A stretch of 64,000 nucleotides of DNA from Lachnospiraceae bacterium JLR.KK002 (GCA_036941025.1 JAYMNP010000001.1:3826001-3890000), one strand, 5' to 3'; positions 32,369 to 41,312 are shown, counted from the first letter of the stretch. Numbers and translations are program-made. The notes: generated from the letters alone by a model not told the origin.

Positions 32369-34720
32369 ATGAAGAAGCAGACAGAGAAAGACAAACTCAC
32401 CGCCCTATACGAAAGGCTCTCCCATGACGACGAGCGAGCCGGGGAATCCGTAAGCATTGAGAACCAGAAGCGGATTTTGGAGGACTACGCAAGAAAGAAC
32501 GGTTTTACCAACATCCGGCATTTTACTGATGACGGAATCCGGGGGACTACGTTCAAGCGTCCGGGGCTTGACGCTATGTTAGACGAAATCCGGGCGGGGA
32601 ACGTGGCGACTGTTATCATCAAAGACCAGAGCCGAATCGGGCGTGACGTGGTTGAAGTGGGGCTTTTGAAGCGCACCTTTGATGAATACCATGTGCGTTT
32701 TATCGCCGCCAATGACAATCTTGACACCGCCAACGGCTTTGATATTATGTCGATTTTCCGTGATGTGATAAACGAGTGGTACGTTGCCGACACCAGCCGC
32801 AAAATCAAAGCTGTTTTCAAGTCCAGAATGGAAAAGGGCTTGCGATGTTCGGGAAGTGTCTGCTATGGCTACCGCGCTTCCAAAGAAGAAAAAGGCGAGT
32901 GGTTGATTGACGAGGAAGCCGCCGCCGTTGTGCGCCGTATCTTCCAGAGCGTCCTTGCCGGGGAAACCATAGCCAGCATAGCAAAGGAACTCCGCGCCGA
33001 GAAAATCCCTATCCCGTCCGAGCATTGGAAACGGACAGGCGAGCCAGTCCGAGCGGCGAAATACGCCGACCCCTACGCATGGTCAGCTACCACTATCGGC
33101 TACATACTGAAACGCCCGGAATATACGGGGCGCAAGGTATTGGGGAAAACCGTATGCGAGAACTACAAGACCAAGAGCAGCCGCAAGACCGCGCCGGAAG
33201 AACAGCACTTTTTTGAGGGCGCAATCCCCGCCATTGTGGACGTGGAAACGTGGCAGACCGTACAGAAGATACGGGAAACCGTGCGCCGCGCCCCCAAGCG
33301 GCAGAACGCCCCGAACCGTTTGACCGGGCTTTTATACTGCGCCGACTGCGGCTCAAAACTCACACACCGCTACAACCTTGTGCAAGGGAAATGGATAGAG
33401 GACGCTTTTATCTGCTCCGGCTACCGCCACTTAGTCCATGACTGCACCATGCACCATATCCCCACGGCGAAGATTGAAGCCACTATCCTTGCCGTTATCC
33501 AGCGCGTGAGCTGGTATGTGCGGCACAACGAAAAGGAGTTTACAGAGCGTGTCCGGGAAGCATCCGACCAGAACCAAGAAAAGACCGTCAAGGAATGTCA
33601 GCAGAAAATCAACAAGGCACAGAAGCGGCACAAGGAGCTTGACGGGCTTGTGAAAAAGCTGTACGAGGGCAACGCCACGGGCAAGATACCCGACAAACAT
33701 TTTACCCGTCTGTTGAATGAGTATGACGAGGAACAGACCGGGCTGGAAACGTCCATAGCGGAATGGCAGAGGCAGATTGAGAACTGGAACGCCGACAAGC
33801 TGAAAACAGACCAGTTTATCCAGCTTGTGAAACGCTACACTGATTTCTCTGAATTGACAACACCCATGCTCAACGAGTTTATCGAGAAAGTGATTGTGCA
33901 TGAGGGCGAGGGGCGGGGGAATGACCGCCGCCAGCGGATAGACATATACCTAAACTTTATCGGGGCTTTTGAAGTACCCGCCCATATCGTCACCCCGGCA
34001 GAGGTGGAGGAACAACGCCGCCAGCAGGAGGAACAGGCGGCAAAGGAAGCCCGGTCAAAGGAGCTTGCAAAGGCGCGGTATGAGAAGCGCAAGGCAGAGA
34101 AACGGGAATTTACCGCAAGGAAAAAAGCGGGGCTTCTCACGCCGGAGGAACTGGAAGCCGAGGAAAAGCGGCTTGCACACAACCGGGAGCGACAAAAGGA
34201 ATGGCGGGAGAAACGCAAAGCCGCAGAGCCGCCCAAGCCGCCTAAGAAAAAATCCATAAAGAAGCTTATGGAACTGGAAAAGACCGGGGCGGAGCTTACG
34301 CCGGAGGAATCGGAACGGCTTGCAGAACACCGCCGGAAAAAAGCCGCACAGCATAAGGCGTGGCGCGAAAGGCAGAAAGCCGGACAGCCAAAGACAAAGA
34401 CGCTCAAAGAGCTTGCTGCCGCCCAGAAAGAGGGGGAAGCCCTAACGCCGGAGGAATCGGAACGTCTGGAAGCCCACAAGAGCCGGAAGAAAATCGCAAG
34501 GGAAAAGCTGGTACAGCAAGCCGAAACCGACCCGGCAGCGGCGGCAGAACTGGCAAAGAAACGGGCGTATCAATCCGAAGCCACCAAGAAATCCCGGCAG
34601 AAAATGTATGAGGAAGCCGCCACTGGAAATCCGGAAGCGGTGGAACGCTATGAGAATTACCTTGCCACAAGGAGGGAAGCATACCACAGGAAAAAACAGG
34701 AAACGGAACGAAGCGCATAA
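32369..34720 (+). CDS. Large serine recombinase with extended charged C-terminus
   Basis: 783 residues, far longer than the usual 500-550. Resolvase domain 1-160 with catalytic Ser18 in YERLSHDDE and arginines in IIKDQSRIGRD. Recombinase domain about 175-290. Zinc ribbon about 325-380 (CADCGSKLTHRY to HDC). Coiled coil about 395-470. Residues about 540-783 are a basic, helical extension with three related units containing LTPEE followed by charged RxxxxxW-type segments. It begins 60 bases from the element's left end, after AAAGGAGG, and is the probable integrase/excisionase. Confidence 0.93.
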   Translation: MKKQTEKDKLTALYERLSHDDERAGESVSIENQKRILEDYARKNGFTNIRHFTDDGIRGTTFKRPGLDAMLDEIRAGNVATVIIKDQSRIGRDVVEVGLLKRTFDEYHVRFIAANDNLDTANGFDIMSIFRDVINEWYVADTSRKIKAVFKSRMEKGLRCSGSVCYGYRASKEEKGEWLIDEEAAAVVRRIFQSVLAGETIASIAKELRAEKIPIPSEHWKRTGEPVRAAKYADPYAWSATTIGYILKRPEYTGRKVLGKTVCENYKTKSSRKTAPEEQHFFEGAIPAIVDVETWQTVQKIRETVRRAPKRQNAPNRLTGLLYCADCGSKLTHRYNLVQGKWIEDAFICSGYRHLVHDCTMHHIPTAKIEATILAVIQRVSWYVRHNEKEFTERVREASDQNQEKTVKECQQKINKAQKRHKELDGLVKKLYEGNATGKIPDKHFTRLLNEYDEEQTGLETSIAEWQRQIENWNADKLKTDQFIQLVKRYTDFSELTTPMLNEFIEKVIVHEGEGRGNDRRQRIDIYLNFIGAFEVPAHIVTPAEVEEQRRQQEEQAAKEARSKELAKARYEKRKAEKREFTARKKAGLLTPEELEAEEKRLAHNRERQKEWREKRKAAEPPKPPKKKSIKKLMELEKTGAELTPEESERLAEHRRKKAAQHKAWRERQKAGQPKTKTLKELAAAQKEGEALTPEESERLEAHKSRKKIAREKLVQQAETDPAAAAELAKKRAYQSEATKKSRQKMYEEAATGNPEAVERYENYLATRREAYHRKKQETERSA

Positions 34721-34746
34721 GGACTGAAAAACAAAAGGCGCATTGT

Positions 34747-34881
34747 GGAAATGTGCATAACAGGCTATGGAATCATGGATAACTCTGTTCACAGCATATG
34801 GAAAAGCTAAAGTGCAGCTTTCCCACATCCTGCAAACAGAGTTACCCACAATTCCAAAAGACAGCCAGTTATACACATTCC
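34747..34881. repeat. 135-base imperfect palindrome with DnaA-box-like motifs
   Basis: The left arm from GGAAATGTGCATAACAGGCT pairs along its length with the right arm ending AGCCAGTTATACACATTCC. The centre is AAAGCTAAAGTGCAGCTTT. The arms carry TTATACACA (34869-34877), TTATGCACA on the other strand (34752-34760), TTACCCACA and TTTCCCACA, all close to the DnaA-box TTATNCACA. This may be an origin, a regulatory RNA or a strong bidirectional hairpin. The rest of 34721-35001 holds the promoter of the next operon. Confidence 0.65.
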
Positions 34882-34927
34882 CACGAATGCCGACTACTAC
34901 GGAATCCCACTCATTATTTCTGTATAA

Positions 34928-34956
34928 TTGAAAAATCTATATAAACACAGTATAAT
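34928..34956 (+). promoter_or_regulatory. Sigma-A promoter of the VanR/VanS-like operon
   Basis: TTGAAA (34928-34933), 17 bases, TATAAT (34951-34956), about 45 bases upstream of the response regulator start. Confidence 0.75.
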
Positions 34957-35001
34957 AATACCCATAGAATACCACTAAGTAAAAGGAAATGAGGAAAAAC
35001 A

Positions 35002-35694
35002 ATGAGCGGTAAAATATTGTTAGTGGACGATGAACAAGAAATTGCTGATTTGATTGAGGTATTCTTGCAAAATGAACAATTTCAGTGTTTTAAATATTAC
35101 ACATTTCAAGACGCATTTTCAGTGATAGACAGTGAATGTTTTGACTTGGCAATTATAGATATAATGCTGCCAGACGGAAATGGCTTTACTTTATGCAGAG
35201 AAATACGGAAGAAATATACCTATCCCATTATATTGCTTACATCTAAAACAGAGGGAACAGATAAAGTTACAGGTTTATCCTTGGGGGCAGACGACTATGT
35301 TACAAAACCATTTCTTCCGATTGAACTTGTGGCAAGAGTTAAGGCGCATCTACGGAGGGTACATGATTATGACGGTAAAAAAATTGGCTCAAATGAAATG
35401 GTTACAATAGCCGGGCTTCTGTTAAATAAAACTTCGCATGAATGTAGATTGAACGGGGAACAGATTAAACTAACCCCCACAGAATTTTCAATATTATGGC
35501 TTTTATGTAAAAACAGGGGAAAGGTATATAGTGCTGATGAACTATTTCAGATTGTATGGGGAGAAAAGTATTTTAAGAACAGCAGAAATACGGTAATGGT
35601 TCAAATCAGACATATCCGAGAAAAATTGAATGATATTGGTGAAAAGCCGAAATTCATTAAAACAATATGGGGGGTAGGATATATTGTTGAGTAA
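35002..35694 (+). CDS. VanR-like OmpR-family response regulator
   Basis: 230 residues. Receiver domain with DDEQE at 10-14, phosphoacceptor Asp in IIDIMLPDGNG, LLTSKTEG and TKPF. C-terminal winged helix ends WGVGYIVE. Closest in style to VanR-type regulators of glycopeptide sensing. It is AT-rich compared with the GC-rich mobilization genes on both sides, a sign of separate acquisition. It overlaps the kinase by 11 bases. Confidence 0.88.
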   Translation: MSGKILLVDDEQEIADLIEVFLQNEQFQCFKYYTFQDAFSVIDSECFDLAIIDIMLPDGNGFTLCREIRKKYTYPIILLTSKTEGTDKVTGLSLGADDYVTKPFLPIELVARVKAHLRRVHDYDGKKIGSNEMVTIAGLLLNKTSHECRLNGEQIKLTPTEFSILWLLCKNRGKVYSADELFQIVWGEKYFKNSRNTVMVQIRHIREKLNDIGEKPKFIKTIWGVGYIVE

Positions 35695-36790
35695 CAAATT
35701 TTCAAAGAAATATAGAAAGCTATTATTGCTTAGGCATTTTATAGGTGCATTTATTGTGTTCTTTGTCCTTTTGGCTGTTTGTTTAGTAATTGAAAGTGTA
35801 GGCAACAACAATTTTTATGTTTTCGTAGAAAAAGTAGCAGGATACGATTTTGCGTGTTTTTTACATGATTATGAACCTTCAATTATTGTATTTGGTTTTC
35901 TCATATTAGAGTTATTTATGTGGATTGCCATAGAAAGTAGTTCATCAAAGAAAATATTAAAAGTATTGGATTCCTTGGAATATGTTGTTGACAATTCAGC
36001 AAATAACATAGTACTCCCTTTAGAATTTTCTGATTTGCAAAATTGGCTTAATCTTATAAAAATGCAGAACCGTGAGCAACAACATGTACTGGAAATTGAA
36101 GCACAGAAAAAATCAGATACGCTTACTTACCTTGCGCATGACATTAGAACCCCGCTTGCTTCCGTGGTAGGTTATTTAAGCCTATTGTGTGAAGCACCGG
36201 ATATGCCAGCCATACAACGGGAAAAATATACAAAAGTTGCTTTCCGCAAGGCTATACAGTTTGAAAAACTGATAGATGATTTTTTTGATATAACAAGATA
36301 TAGTTTATCAGACAAAACTTTGGTGAAACGGGAAATAGACATATGTTTTTTAATAGAACAGTTAGCAGATGAATTTTACCCGTTGCTTAAACCCAAAGAG
36401 CTGCATATTGATTTAAAGTTAGGGGAAGGACTGTTTATAACAGGGGATTCAGAAAAGATTGCAAGAGTATTCAATAATCTTCTGAAAAATGCTATAAATT
36501 ACAGTTATCCGAAAAGTTCGATTGAGATTTATGCCAGCCAAACTTTATCTTATATAACGGTTTCCATTAAGAATTACGGCAAAACAATACCTGCTGATGA
36601 ATTGGGGCATATTTTTGATAAATTTTACCGTTCCAAAGAATATGGGGAATCAGAAGAAAGCGGAACAGGGCTTGGCTTGGCAATCGCAAAGGAAATTGTA
36701 AGAATACACAATGGAAGCATATATGCTATGAGTGATGATGAAATAACAGTGTTTGAAGTCAAGCTGCCTGTTGCGGAAAAGCAGCGATAA
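35684..36790 (+). CDS. VanS-like sensor histidine kinase
   Basis: 368 residues with a TTG start after GGGGGTAGGA. Two TM helices (about 16-36 and 65-85) enclose a short external loop. The H box is LAHDIRTPLASVVGYL, the N box VFNNLLKNAINYS, and the G2 box SGTGLGLAIAKEI. The short sensor loop and order match VanS/VanSc-type or lantibiotic-sensing kinases. No vanHAX-type resistance genes are nearby, so a glycopeptide signal is only one option. Confidence 0.87.
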   Translation: MLSNKFSKKYRKLLLLRHFIGAFIVFFVLLAVCLVIESVGNNNFYVFVEKVAGYDFACFLHDYEPSIIVFGFLILELFMWIAIESSSSKKILKVLDSLEYVVDNSANNIVLPLEFSDLQNWLNLIKMQNREQQHVLEIEAQKKSDTLTYLAHDIRTPLASVVGYLSLLCEAPDMPAIQREKYTKVAFRKAIQFEKLIDDFFDITRYSLSDKTLVKREIDICFLIEQLADEFYPLLKPKELHIDLKLGEGLFITGDSEKIARVFNNLLKNAINYSYPKSSIEIYASQTLSYITVSIKNYGKTIPADELGHIFDKFYRSKEYGESEESGTGLGLAIAKEIVRIHNGSIYAMSDDEITVFEVKLPVAEKQR

Positions 36791-36798
36791 GAAAAAAA

Positions 36799-36851
36799 TA
36801 AGAAATCAAAAAGAAATAAAGAATCAAAAACTCATTTCAACAGGGTATAAT
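36799..36851 (+). promoter_or_regulatory. Candidate response-regulator site and promoter before the VanZ-like gene
   Basis: Direct repeats AGAAATCAAAA and AGAATCAAAAA are followed by TATAAT at 36846-36851 without a good -35 box. This is the usual layout of an activator-dependent promoter. Confidence 0.4.
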
Positions 36852-36892
36852 AATCCCCCAGTAGAGTGAGTTTTATTTTTGGAGGAATTGCT

Positions 36893-37825
36893 ATGGACAA
36901 TCAAAATAAGAACCATGAAAAAATTTTGCGTGGCTGTCAGTGGGTATTTTTTATTATATATGTTATCTTTCTGCTTCGCATAACCTTTTTCAAACAGGTA
37001 ACATTAAACAACTTATTTTCTGCTATAGGTGCAAGTGAAAGGACAATCAGTATCATTCCCTTTAAATCAATTTATGATATGGCTGTTTCAAACACCTCTA
37101 TAGGACGAATCATTGAAAATGTAGTAGGAAATATCGTTTTATTTATTCCATTTGGAATACTTTTTCCAATTATCTCTAACAAAAAACGTAAAGGGGTTTT
37201 ATGTGCCGCTATTATATTCAGCCTGTTAATTGAAATTACGCAACTCCTTTTTGCGCTTGGGAGTACAGATGTTGATGACTTGATATTTAATGTATTAGGT
37301 GCATATATTGGATATTTTGTATCAGATAAAATAAGAAAACTATTCAAGTCATATACGCATTTTCTTATTGCTATGACGCTTATAACGGCTATTTTAGGAG
37401 CAAGTGTATTTGGATATTTGCTTGTTTACCAAACAGATTTATTTATACTTTACAAATATGATATCAATATTGAGAACTCAGAACTTGTAGAAATATTTAT
37501 TGACACGCCAGCTACCACCACAGGTAGATATGTCGAGTTAGATAATTGCATATTAGAAGTGGAAAAAAGTGTTAAAAGCGCAAATGATATAAGGGAAATA
37601 GAGGCGTTCAAGATTACAGAAGATTGCGAAATATTTATTTGCTACGATAGAATGGAATATTTTTTCAGTGCAATTATAGGTGAATATCAAAAATATGAAA
37701 AGATTGATTATAATGATTTTATTTCACAAACAAAGTACAAATTTGATAGAAATAATAATGTGAGAATTTGGAGTGATGATGAAAAAAATATTAAGTTTAT
37801 AGTGATTACTGAATGGATTGAATAA
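36893..37825 (+). CDS. VanZ-like membrane protein with C-terminal extension
   Basis: 310 residues from ATG at 36893 (GGAGG upstream). The N-terminal half (about 12-175) is a VanZ-like domain with four to five TM helices: SIIPFKSIYDM, ENVVGNIVLFIPFGILFPII and IEITQLLF with STDVDDLIFNVLGAYIGYF. After a further TM helix the C-terminal 110 residues are an uncharacterised probably extracellular domain. VanZ proteins give low-level teicoplanin resistance in some hosts. It is probably the output gene of the adjacent two-component system. Confidence 0.83.
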   Translation: MDNQNKNHEKILRGCQWVFFIIYVIFLLRITFFKQVTLNNLFSAIGASERTISIIPFKSIYDMAVSNTSIGRIIENVVGNIVLFIPFGILFPIISNKKRKGVLCAAIIFSLLIEITQLLFALGSTDVDDLIFNVLGAYIGYFVSDKIRKLFKSYTHFLIAMTLITAILGASVFGYLLVYQTDLFILYKYDINIENSELVEIFIDTPATTTGRYVELDNCILEVEKSVKSANDIREIEAFKITEDCEIFICYDRMEYFFSAIIGEYQKYEKIDYNDFISQTKYKFDRNNNVRIWSDDEKNIKFIVITEWIE

Positions 37826-37970
37826 TTTAGATATATAGCAAATAAGCTTTGCAGTTATATCATGTACGGATAGTTAAAGGGCGATAGTTAAAATACTGCC
37901 GCCCTTCTAAACTATAAATGCAACTATAAACCAAGCAACACCCCCATGTGGGAGAAAGGGGGAAATTTCT

Positions 37971-38414
37971 ATGGATTGCACAGAAGCATACAAGGAACAC
38001 ATCATGTATTCTTTCAACGGTTTCTGCAAAGTCGTCATACGCTATGCCGCTATCAACGCATGGCGTGACAGGAACAGGCGGCGGCAAAGAGAAATATCCT
38101 TTGAATACCTCACAGAAGAAAAGTTCTACCCTCTAAGCACATCAGACGAATATCTCAAATCACCTTACGAACAATACCCCGTTACAATCTGCGGTCAGAC
38201 AATCATACTCACCAACGGCGAGCTTGCTGCAGCCCTGTTATCTTTGCCGGAGAAAAAGAGGGAAATCATTTACCTTTACTTTTTCGGGAATTACACACAG
38301 CAGGAAATAGGGGATTTATACGGGCATTGTAAAAGTACGGCATGGCATTACATACACAGTGCCTTGCAGATGTTGCAGGAGGAAATGGAGGTGCTTTTGC
38401 GTGGGGAATCCTAA
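37971..38414 (+). CDS. Sigma-70-like RNA polymerase sigma factor of mobile elements
   Basis: 147 residues. Region 4-like C-terminus LPEKKREIIYLYFFGNYTQQEIGDLYGHCKSTAWHYIHSALQ; the N-terminal part contains ISFEYL. It resembles the sigma-like orf7-type regulators of Tn916-family elements. It is followed, with a 14-base overlap, by a small helix-turn-helix protein, the common pair in such elements. Confidence 0.8.
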   Translation: MDCTEAYKEHIMYSFNGFCKVVIRYAAINAWRDRNRRRQREISFEYLTEEKFYPLSTSDEYLKSPYEQYPVTICGQTIILTNGELAAALLSLPEKKREIIYLYFFGNYTQQEIGDLYGHCKSTAWHYIHSALQMLQEEMEVLLRGES

Positions 38415-38601
38415 ACTCATACCGTATGAAACGATTGTCCGGGCGACCAGCGGCGACCCGGAAGCCGTGGACGAGGTTTTACGGCATTACAGCAGGCGAA
38501 TCCGGCTTGCAGCCCTTGAAAACGGACACGTCAACACAGACACCGAGGACAGCATAAAACAGCGGCTTATTACTGCCCTGTTCCAGTTCCGCTTTGACTG
38601 A
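38401..38601 (+). CDS. Small helix-turn-helix protein (Tn916 orf8-like)
   Basis: 66 residues from GTG at 38401 after GGAGGTGC. Sequence GNPKLIPYETIVRATSGDPE and NTDTEDSIKQRLITALFQF is the conserved helix-turn-helix domain protein that follows the sigma-like gene in Tn916/Tn1549-type elements. Function presumed regulatory. Confidence 0.75.
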   Translation: MGNPKLIPYETIVRATSGDPEAVDEVLRHYSRRIRLAALENGHVNTDTEDSIKQRLITALFQFRFD

Positions 38602-38621
38602 AAAGGAAAGTATAATGGGAG

Positions 38622-39050
38622 GTGGTATTTGTCGGGAAGATAGTCATGCTTACATTCAGCGACACCGAAGAAAAAGCGGTTGAGAAAGCCATAGCCGCCC
38701 TTGCGGATATGATACCGCTGGAAGCTATACAGCCGCCCCATTCCCCGGCACTTACTTTTCCGGGATTAGAAATCAGACTACACCAACGCCGGGTATTAAA
38801 AGACGGTACGGACATTTACCTCACCCGTTTAGAATACGGCGCACTCTGCTACCTTGCCGCCAGTCCGGGGAGGGTATTCACAAAGGCGCAAATCTTTGAA
38901 GCCGTGTGGAGCATGGGGAGCGAAAGCTGCCAGTCAAGCGTTACAAATGTGATATGCAATCTACGGAAAAAGATAGAGCCGGACAGCCGCCGCCCCACCT
39001 ACATAAAGACCGTTTTAGGCATAGGCTACAAGTTTGTTTCCGGGGAATAA
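38622..39050 (+). CDS. Stand-alone OmpR-type winged-helix regulator
   Basis: 142 residues with GTG start, or 134 from ATG at 38646; neither has an ideally spaced ribosome site. The C-terminal 95 residues are a complete OmpR/PhoB winged helix (LTRLEYGALCYLAASPGRVF and VLGIGYKFVSGE) without a receiver domain. The N-terminal 45 residues are of unknown type (TFSDTEEKAVEKAIAALADM). It probably regulates the mobilization genes downstream. Confidence 0.8.
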   Translation: MVFVGKIVMLTFSDTEEKAVEKAIAALADMIPLEAIQPPHSPALTFPGLEIRLHQRRVLKDGTDIYLTRLEYGALCYLAASPGRVFTKAQIFEAVWSMGSESCQSSVTNVICNLRKKIEPDSRRPTYIKTVLGIGYKFVSGE

Positions 39051-39199
39051 CAACAGGATAACCGCCGCTATTGGCGAAGATACGAAACAGGAAATCGGGG
39101 AATAAGGTTTCCTGTTTTTTTACGCCCGTTTTGTCTATACCCGGCTTTACAGCGGGAGAAAATACCCCCGCAAAGTTGGCGCAATCCACGCCACGCAAG

Positions 39200-39392
39200 C
39201 CGGGGGAAAATGGCGAAAGCCAGCACAGCGGAATCCGTCACTTTCTAAGAGCAAGATTCTACCACAGTACCAAATTTCGCCTACCGGCTCATTTTGTCCT
39301 GCGGGAATCTTGTTGGGGTTGCCACCCCAAGCCCGCCTTTTTGCGGCTTGCGCCGCTTGAAAAAATCCACCCACGAAAGGAGGTTCACAGCC
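39200..39392 (+). other. Candidate oriT region upstream of mobC
   Basis: The 342-base gap 39051-39392 has no gene. It contains a perfect seven-base inverted repeat TTGGGGT-TGCC-ACCCCAA (39313-39330) followed by the AGCCCGC/GCGGCT hairpin. Its position directly before mobC and the relaxase is where oriT lies in MOBP-type elements. The nick site was not identified. Confidence 0.4.
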
Positions 39393-39788
39393 ATGAAAAA
39401 ATATAACACGCCCCACCGCCGCCGGGTAATCAAGACACGCTTGACCGAGGAAGAATACGCCGAGTTTTCCGAGCGTGTCACCCTCTGCAAAATGAGCCAG
39501 TCTGAATATATCCGGCAAGCCCTTACCAAGTCAAGCATACGCCCGGTTATCACCGTTTCCCCGGTCAATGATGAACTGCTGTCTGCCGTTGGGAAGCTAA
39601 CCGCCGAGTACGGGAAAATCGGCGGCAACTTGAATCAGATTGCCCGCTGTCTGAATGAGTACGGCGCACCTTATAACGCCCTCTCCCAAGAGGTACGAGC
39701 CGCCATAGCGGAACTTGCCGCCTTGAAGTTTGAAGTCTTGCAGAAAGTAGGTGAAGCTATTGGCAACGTTCAAACATATCAGCTCTAA
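39393..39788 (+). CDS. mobC: MobC-like mobilization accessory protein
   Basis: 131 residues from ATG at 39393 after AAAGGAGG. The N-terminal ribbon-helix-helix (RRVIKTRLTEEEYAEFSERV) and the MobC motif GKIGGNLNQIARCLNEYG are present. It helps the relaxase to bind oriT. It overlaps the relaxase start by about 29 bases. Confidence 0.87.
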   Translation: MKKYNTPHRRRVIKTRLTEEEYAEFSERVTLCKMSQSEYIRQALTKSSIRPVITVSPVNDELLSAVGKLTAEYGKIGGNLNQIARCLNEYGAPYNALSQEVRAAIAELAALKFEVLQKVGEAIGNVQTYQL

Positions 39789-39940
39789 AAATGCCGATTA
39801 TGGGGCGGCTGAACAGTACCTAACCTTTGAGCATGACGAGTTTACCATGAAGCCAACGCTTGATGAAAACGGGCAGATTATTCCGAGGACAGGTTATCTC
39901 ATTTCCTCTCTGAATTGCGGTGAGGAAGATTTCGCCATAG
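39760..39940 (+). pseudogene. MobA/VirD2-type relaxase, 5' fragment
   Basis: Starts with TTG at 39760 (ATFKHISSKNADYGAAEQYL). About 60 codons remain before an IS3-family element interrupts the codon after ata. The Tyr residues of this fragment (NADYG, EQYLTF) probably include the nicking tyrosine. Precise removal of the IS and one TAG copy rejoins it in frame with 41313 (543 aa in total). Confidence 0.85.
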
Positions 39941-39988
39941 TGATTTTGTCAAGATTAGTTGACACATTTTTCTCAAGGGTTTTGTATT

Positions 39989-40897
39989 CTATGCTGCTTC
40001 TTCCAGAGAATCATAGTATCGCTGTCGTTTGATGATGGGAGGAAGCCCTCCATTAGCAGAACAGATCCTCCGGTTATTCCAATAGCTGATGAAATATCTC
40101 CAGATCAGGGTTTTCAGTTCATCTGTGCTCATCTTCTCAGTATCATAGCGGTCATATAACAGTTCTGATTTCATTCTGGCCCACATGCTTTCACAGCGGG
40201 CATTATCATGGCATCTTCCACCCGCGCTGTTCATGCTTTGTCGGATGCCATATTGATTGATTGCGTCCCGATAAAGCCGGCTGGTGTACTGGCTTCCCCT
40301 GTCACTGTGGATAATTGCTCCGCGGATGCCTGGATACGCTTCCGCCGCGTTTTTCAATGTCCGCACACATAACGGAGCTTTCATGTTTGTATCCATTGCC
40401 AGGCCAACCACGCTGGAATCGAAGCAGTCGAAAACAGCGGAAACATACAGCTTTCCATCGCTGGCTTTGATCTCTGTTATGTCTGTTACGCACTTGGACA
40501 GCGGTTCCTCTGACTTGAAATCACGTTTTAACAGATCTTCTGATTTCCGGGCTTCCCGGTCTGCTTTCGTGATTCCGTTTGGTTTACGCCTGGGATGATG
40601 GCTGATTCCAATATCCTCCATGACACGGTAAACAGTACGTTCGCTGGGAATATCCACATTTTCAGGCTGTTTTAACATTAATGCCTGATACATGCGGATC
40701 CGGCCGTAGGTGTCATTACAATCGTCTTCCTCAAGGATCTCCATCATGGCATCTGCCAGAGCCTGGTACTTCCATGGGCGGTCTTTATTTGCAAGGTACC
40801 GGTAAAATCCCTGCCTGCTGACACGAAGGGCTCTGCAGTAAAAAGAAAGATTTCCTTTTAATTCGCCGTCTTTGGTTTTAAACGCAATAAACTTCAT
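39989..40897 (-). CDS. IS3-family transposase OrfB (integrase core)
   Basis: 302 residues. DDE core: Asp in VTDITEIKASDGKLYVS, Asp in IIHSDRGSQYTS and Glu in the ARCESMWARMKSE segment. The N-terminal HTH_21-like part contains LRVSRQGFYRY. It overlaps orfA by four bases, consistent with translational coupling or frameshifting to make OrfAB. Confidence 0.92.
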   Translation of the reverse strand: MKFIAFKTKDGELKGNLSFYCRALRVSRQGFYRYLANKDRPWKYQALADAMMEILEEDDCNDTYGRIRMYQALMLKQPENVDIPSERTVYRVMEDIGISHHPRRKPNGITKADREARKSEDLLKRDFKSEEPLSKCVTDITEIKASDGKLYVSAVFDCFDSSVVGLAMDTNMKAPLCVRTLKNAAEAYPGIRGAIIHSDRGSQYTSRLYRDAINQYGIRQSMNSAGGRCHDNARCESMWARMKSELLYDRYDTEKMSTDELKTLIWRYFISYWNNRRICSANGGLPPIIKRQRYYDSLEEAA

Positions 40898-41232
40898 TCT
40901 TTCGTTTTTGCTGACCTCAGACGGCTCGCGGCGAAAAAAGCGCTGGCTTCCTCAAGAAAGTCATTTTCCTTTTTCAAACGGCGGATTTCTTTTTCCTGTT
41001 CCTTAACCTGCTGTCGGAGCTTTAAGAGTTCCTCATTAAGCGTCATGGCGCTTTGCGGGGTCTGTGAACCTGCCCCAAGGTCGAGGCTGCCAGGGCGGTT
41101 GGCCCGTACCCAGCCATACATAGTATTCTTTGGTACCCCCAGTTCTTTGGCGGCTTTTGCTTGTCCGATTTCCTTTGCGAGTTTCACTGCCTGTACTTTG
41201 TATTCATGGTCGTATTGCCTGTTTTCTGCCAT
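40894..41232 (-). CDS. IS3-family transposase OrfA
   Basis: 112 residues. Helix-turn-helix (VKLAKEIGQAKAAKELGVPKNTMYGWV) and a C-terminal leucine-rich coiled coil (LLKLRQQVKEQEKEIRRLKKENDFLEEA). This is the normal OrfA layout for IS3 elements. Confidence 0.92.
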   Translation of the reverse strand: MAENRQYDHEYKVQAVKLAKEIGQAKAAKELGVPKNTMYGWVRANRPGSLDLGAGSQTPQSAMTLNEELLKLRQQVKEQEKEIRRLKKENDFLEEASAFFAASRLRSAKTKE

Positions 41233-41312
41233 TTTTGTTCACTCCTTATTCTCTTGATTATATCTCAAATCCTTGAGAATGGGCTGTCAACTTTTTTTAT
41301 ACCATATCATAG

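Larger units (their letters stand above)
39941..41309 (-). mobile_element. IS3-family element (IS150-like) inside the relaxase gene
   Basis: 1369 bp with ends TGAT...ATCA and shared internal end sequence AGTTGACA. A 3-bp target duplication TAG flanks it (39938-39940 and 41310-41312). Two overlapping ORFs, orfA and orfB, are on the minus strand. Confidence 0.88.

Noticed and set aside
34928..37825. Vancomycin resistance operon
   Set aside because: Only VanR/VanS-like and VanZ-like genes occur. No VanH, ligase or VanX homologue is present, so a resistance operon cannot be claimed.
41273..41312. New start of the relaxase C-terminal frame inside the IS3 end
   Set aside because: The apparent start is IS sequence without a ribosome site; the true frame joins to 39940.
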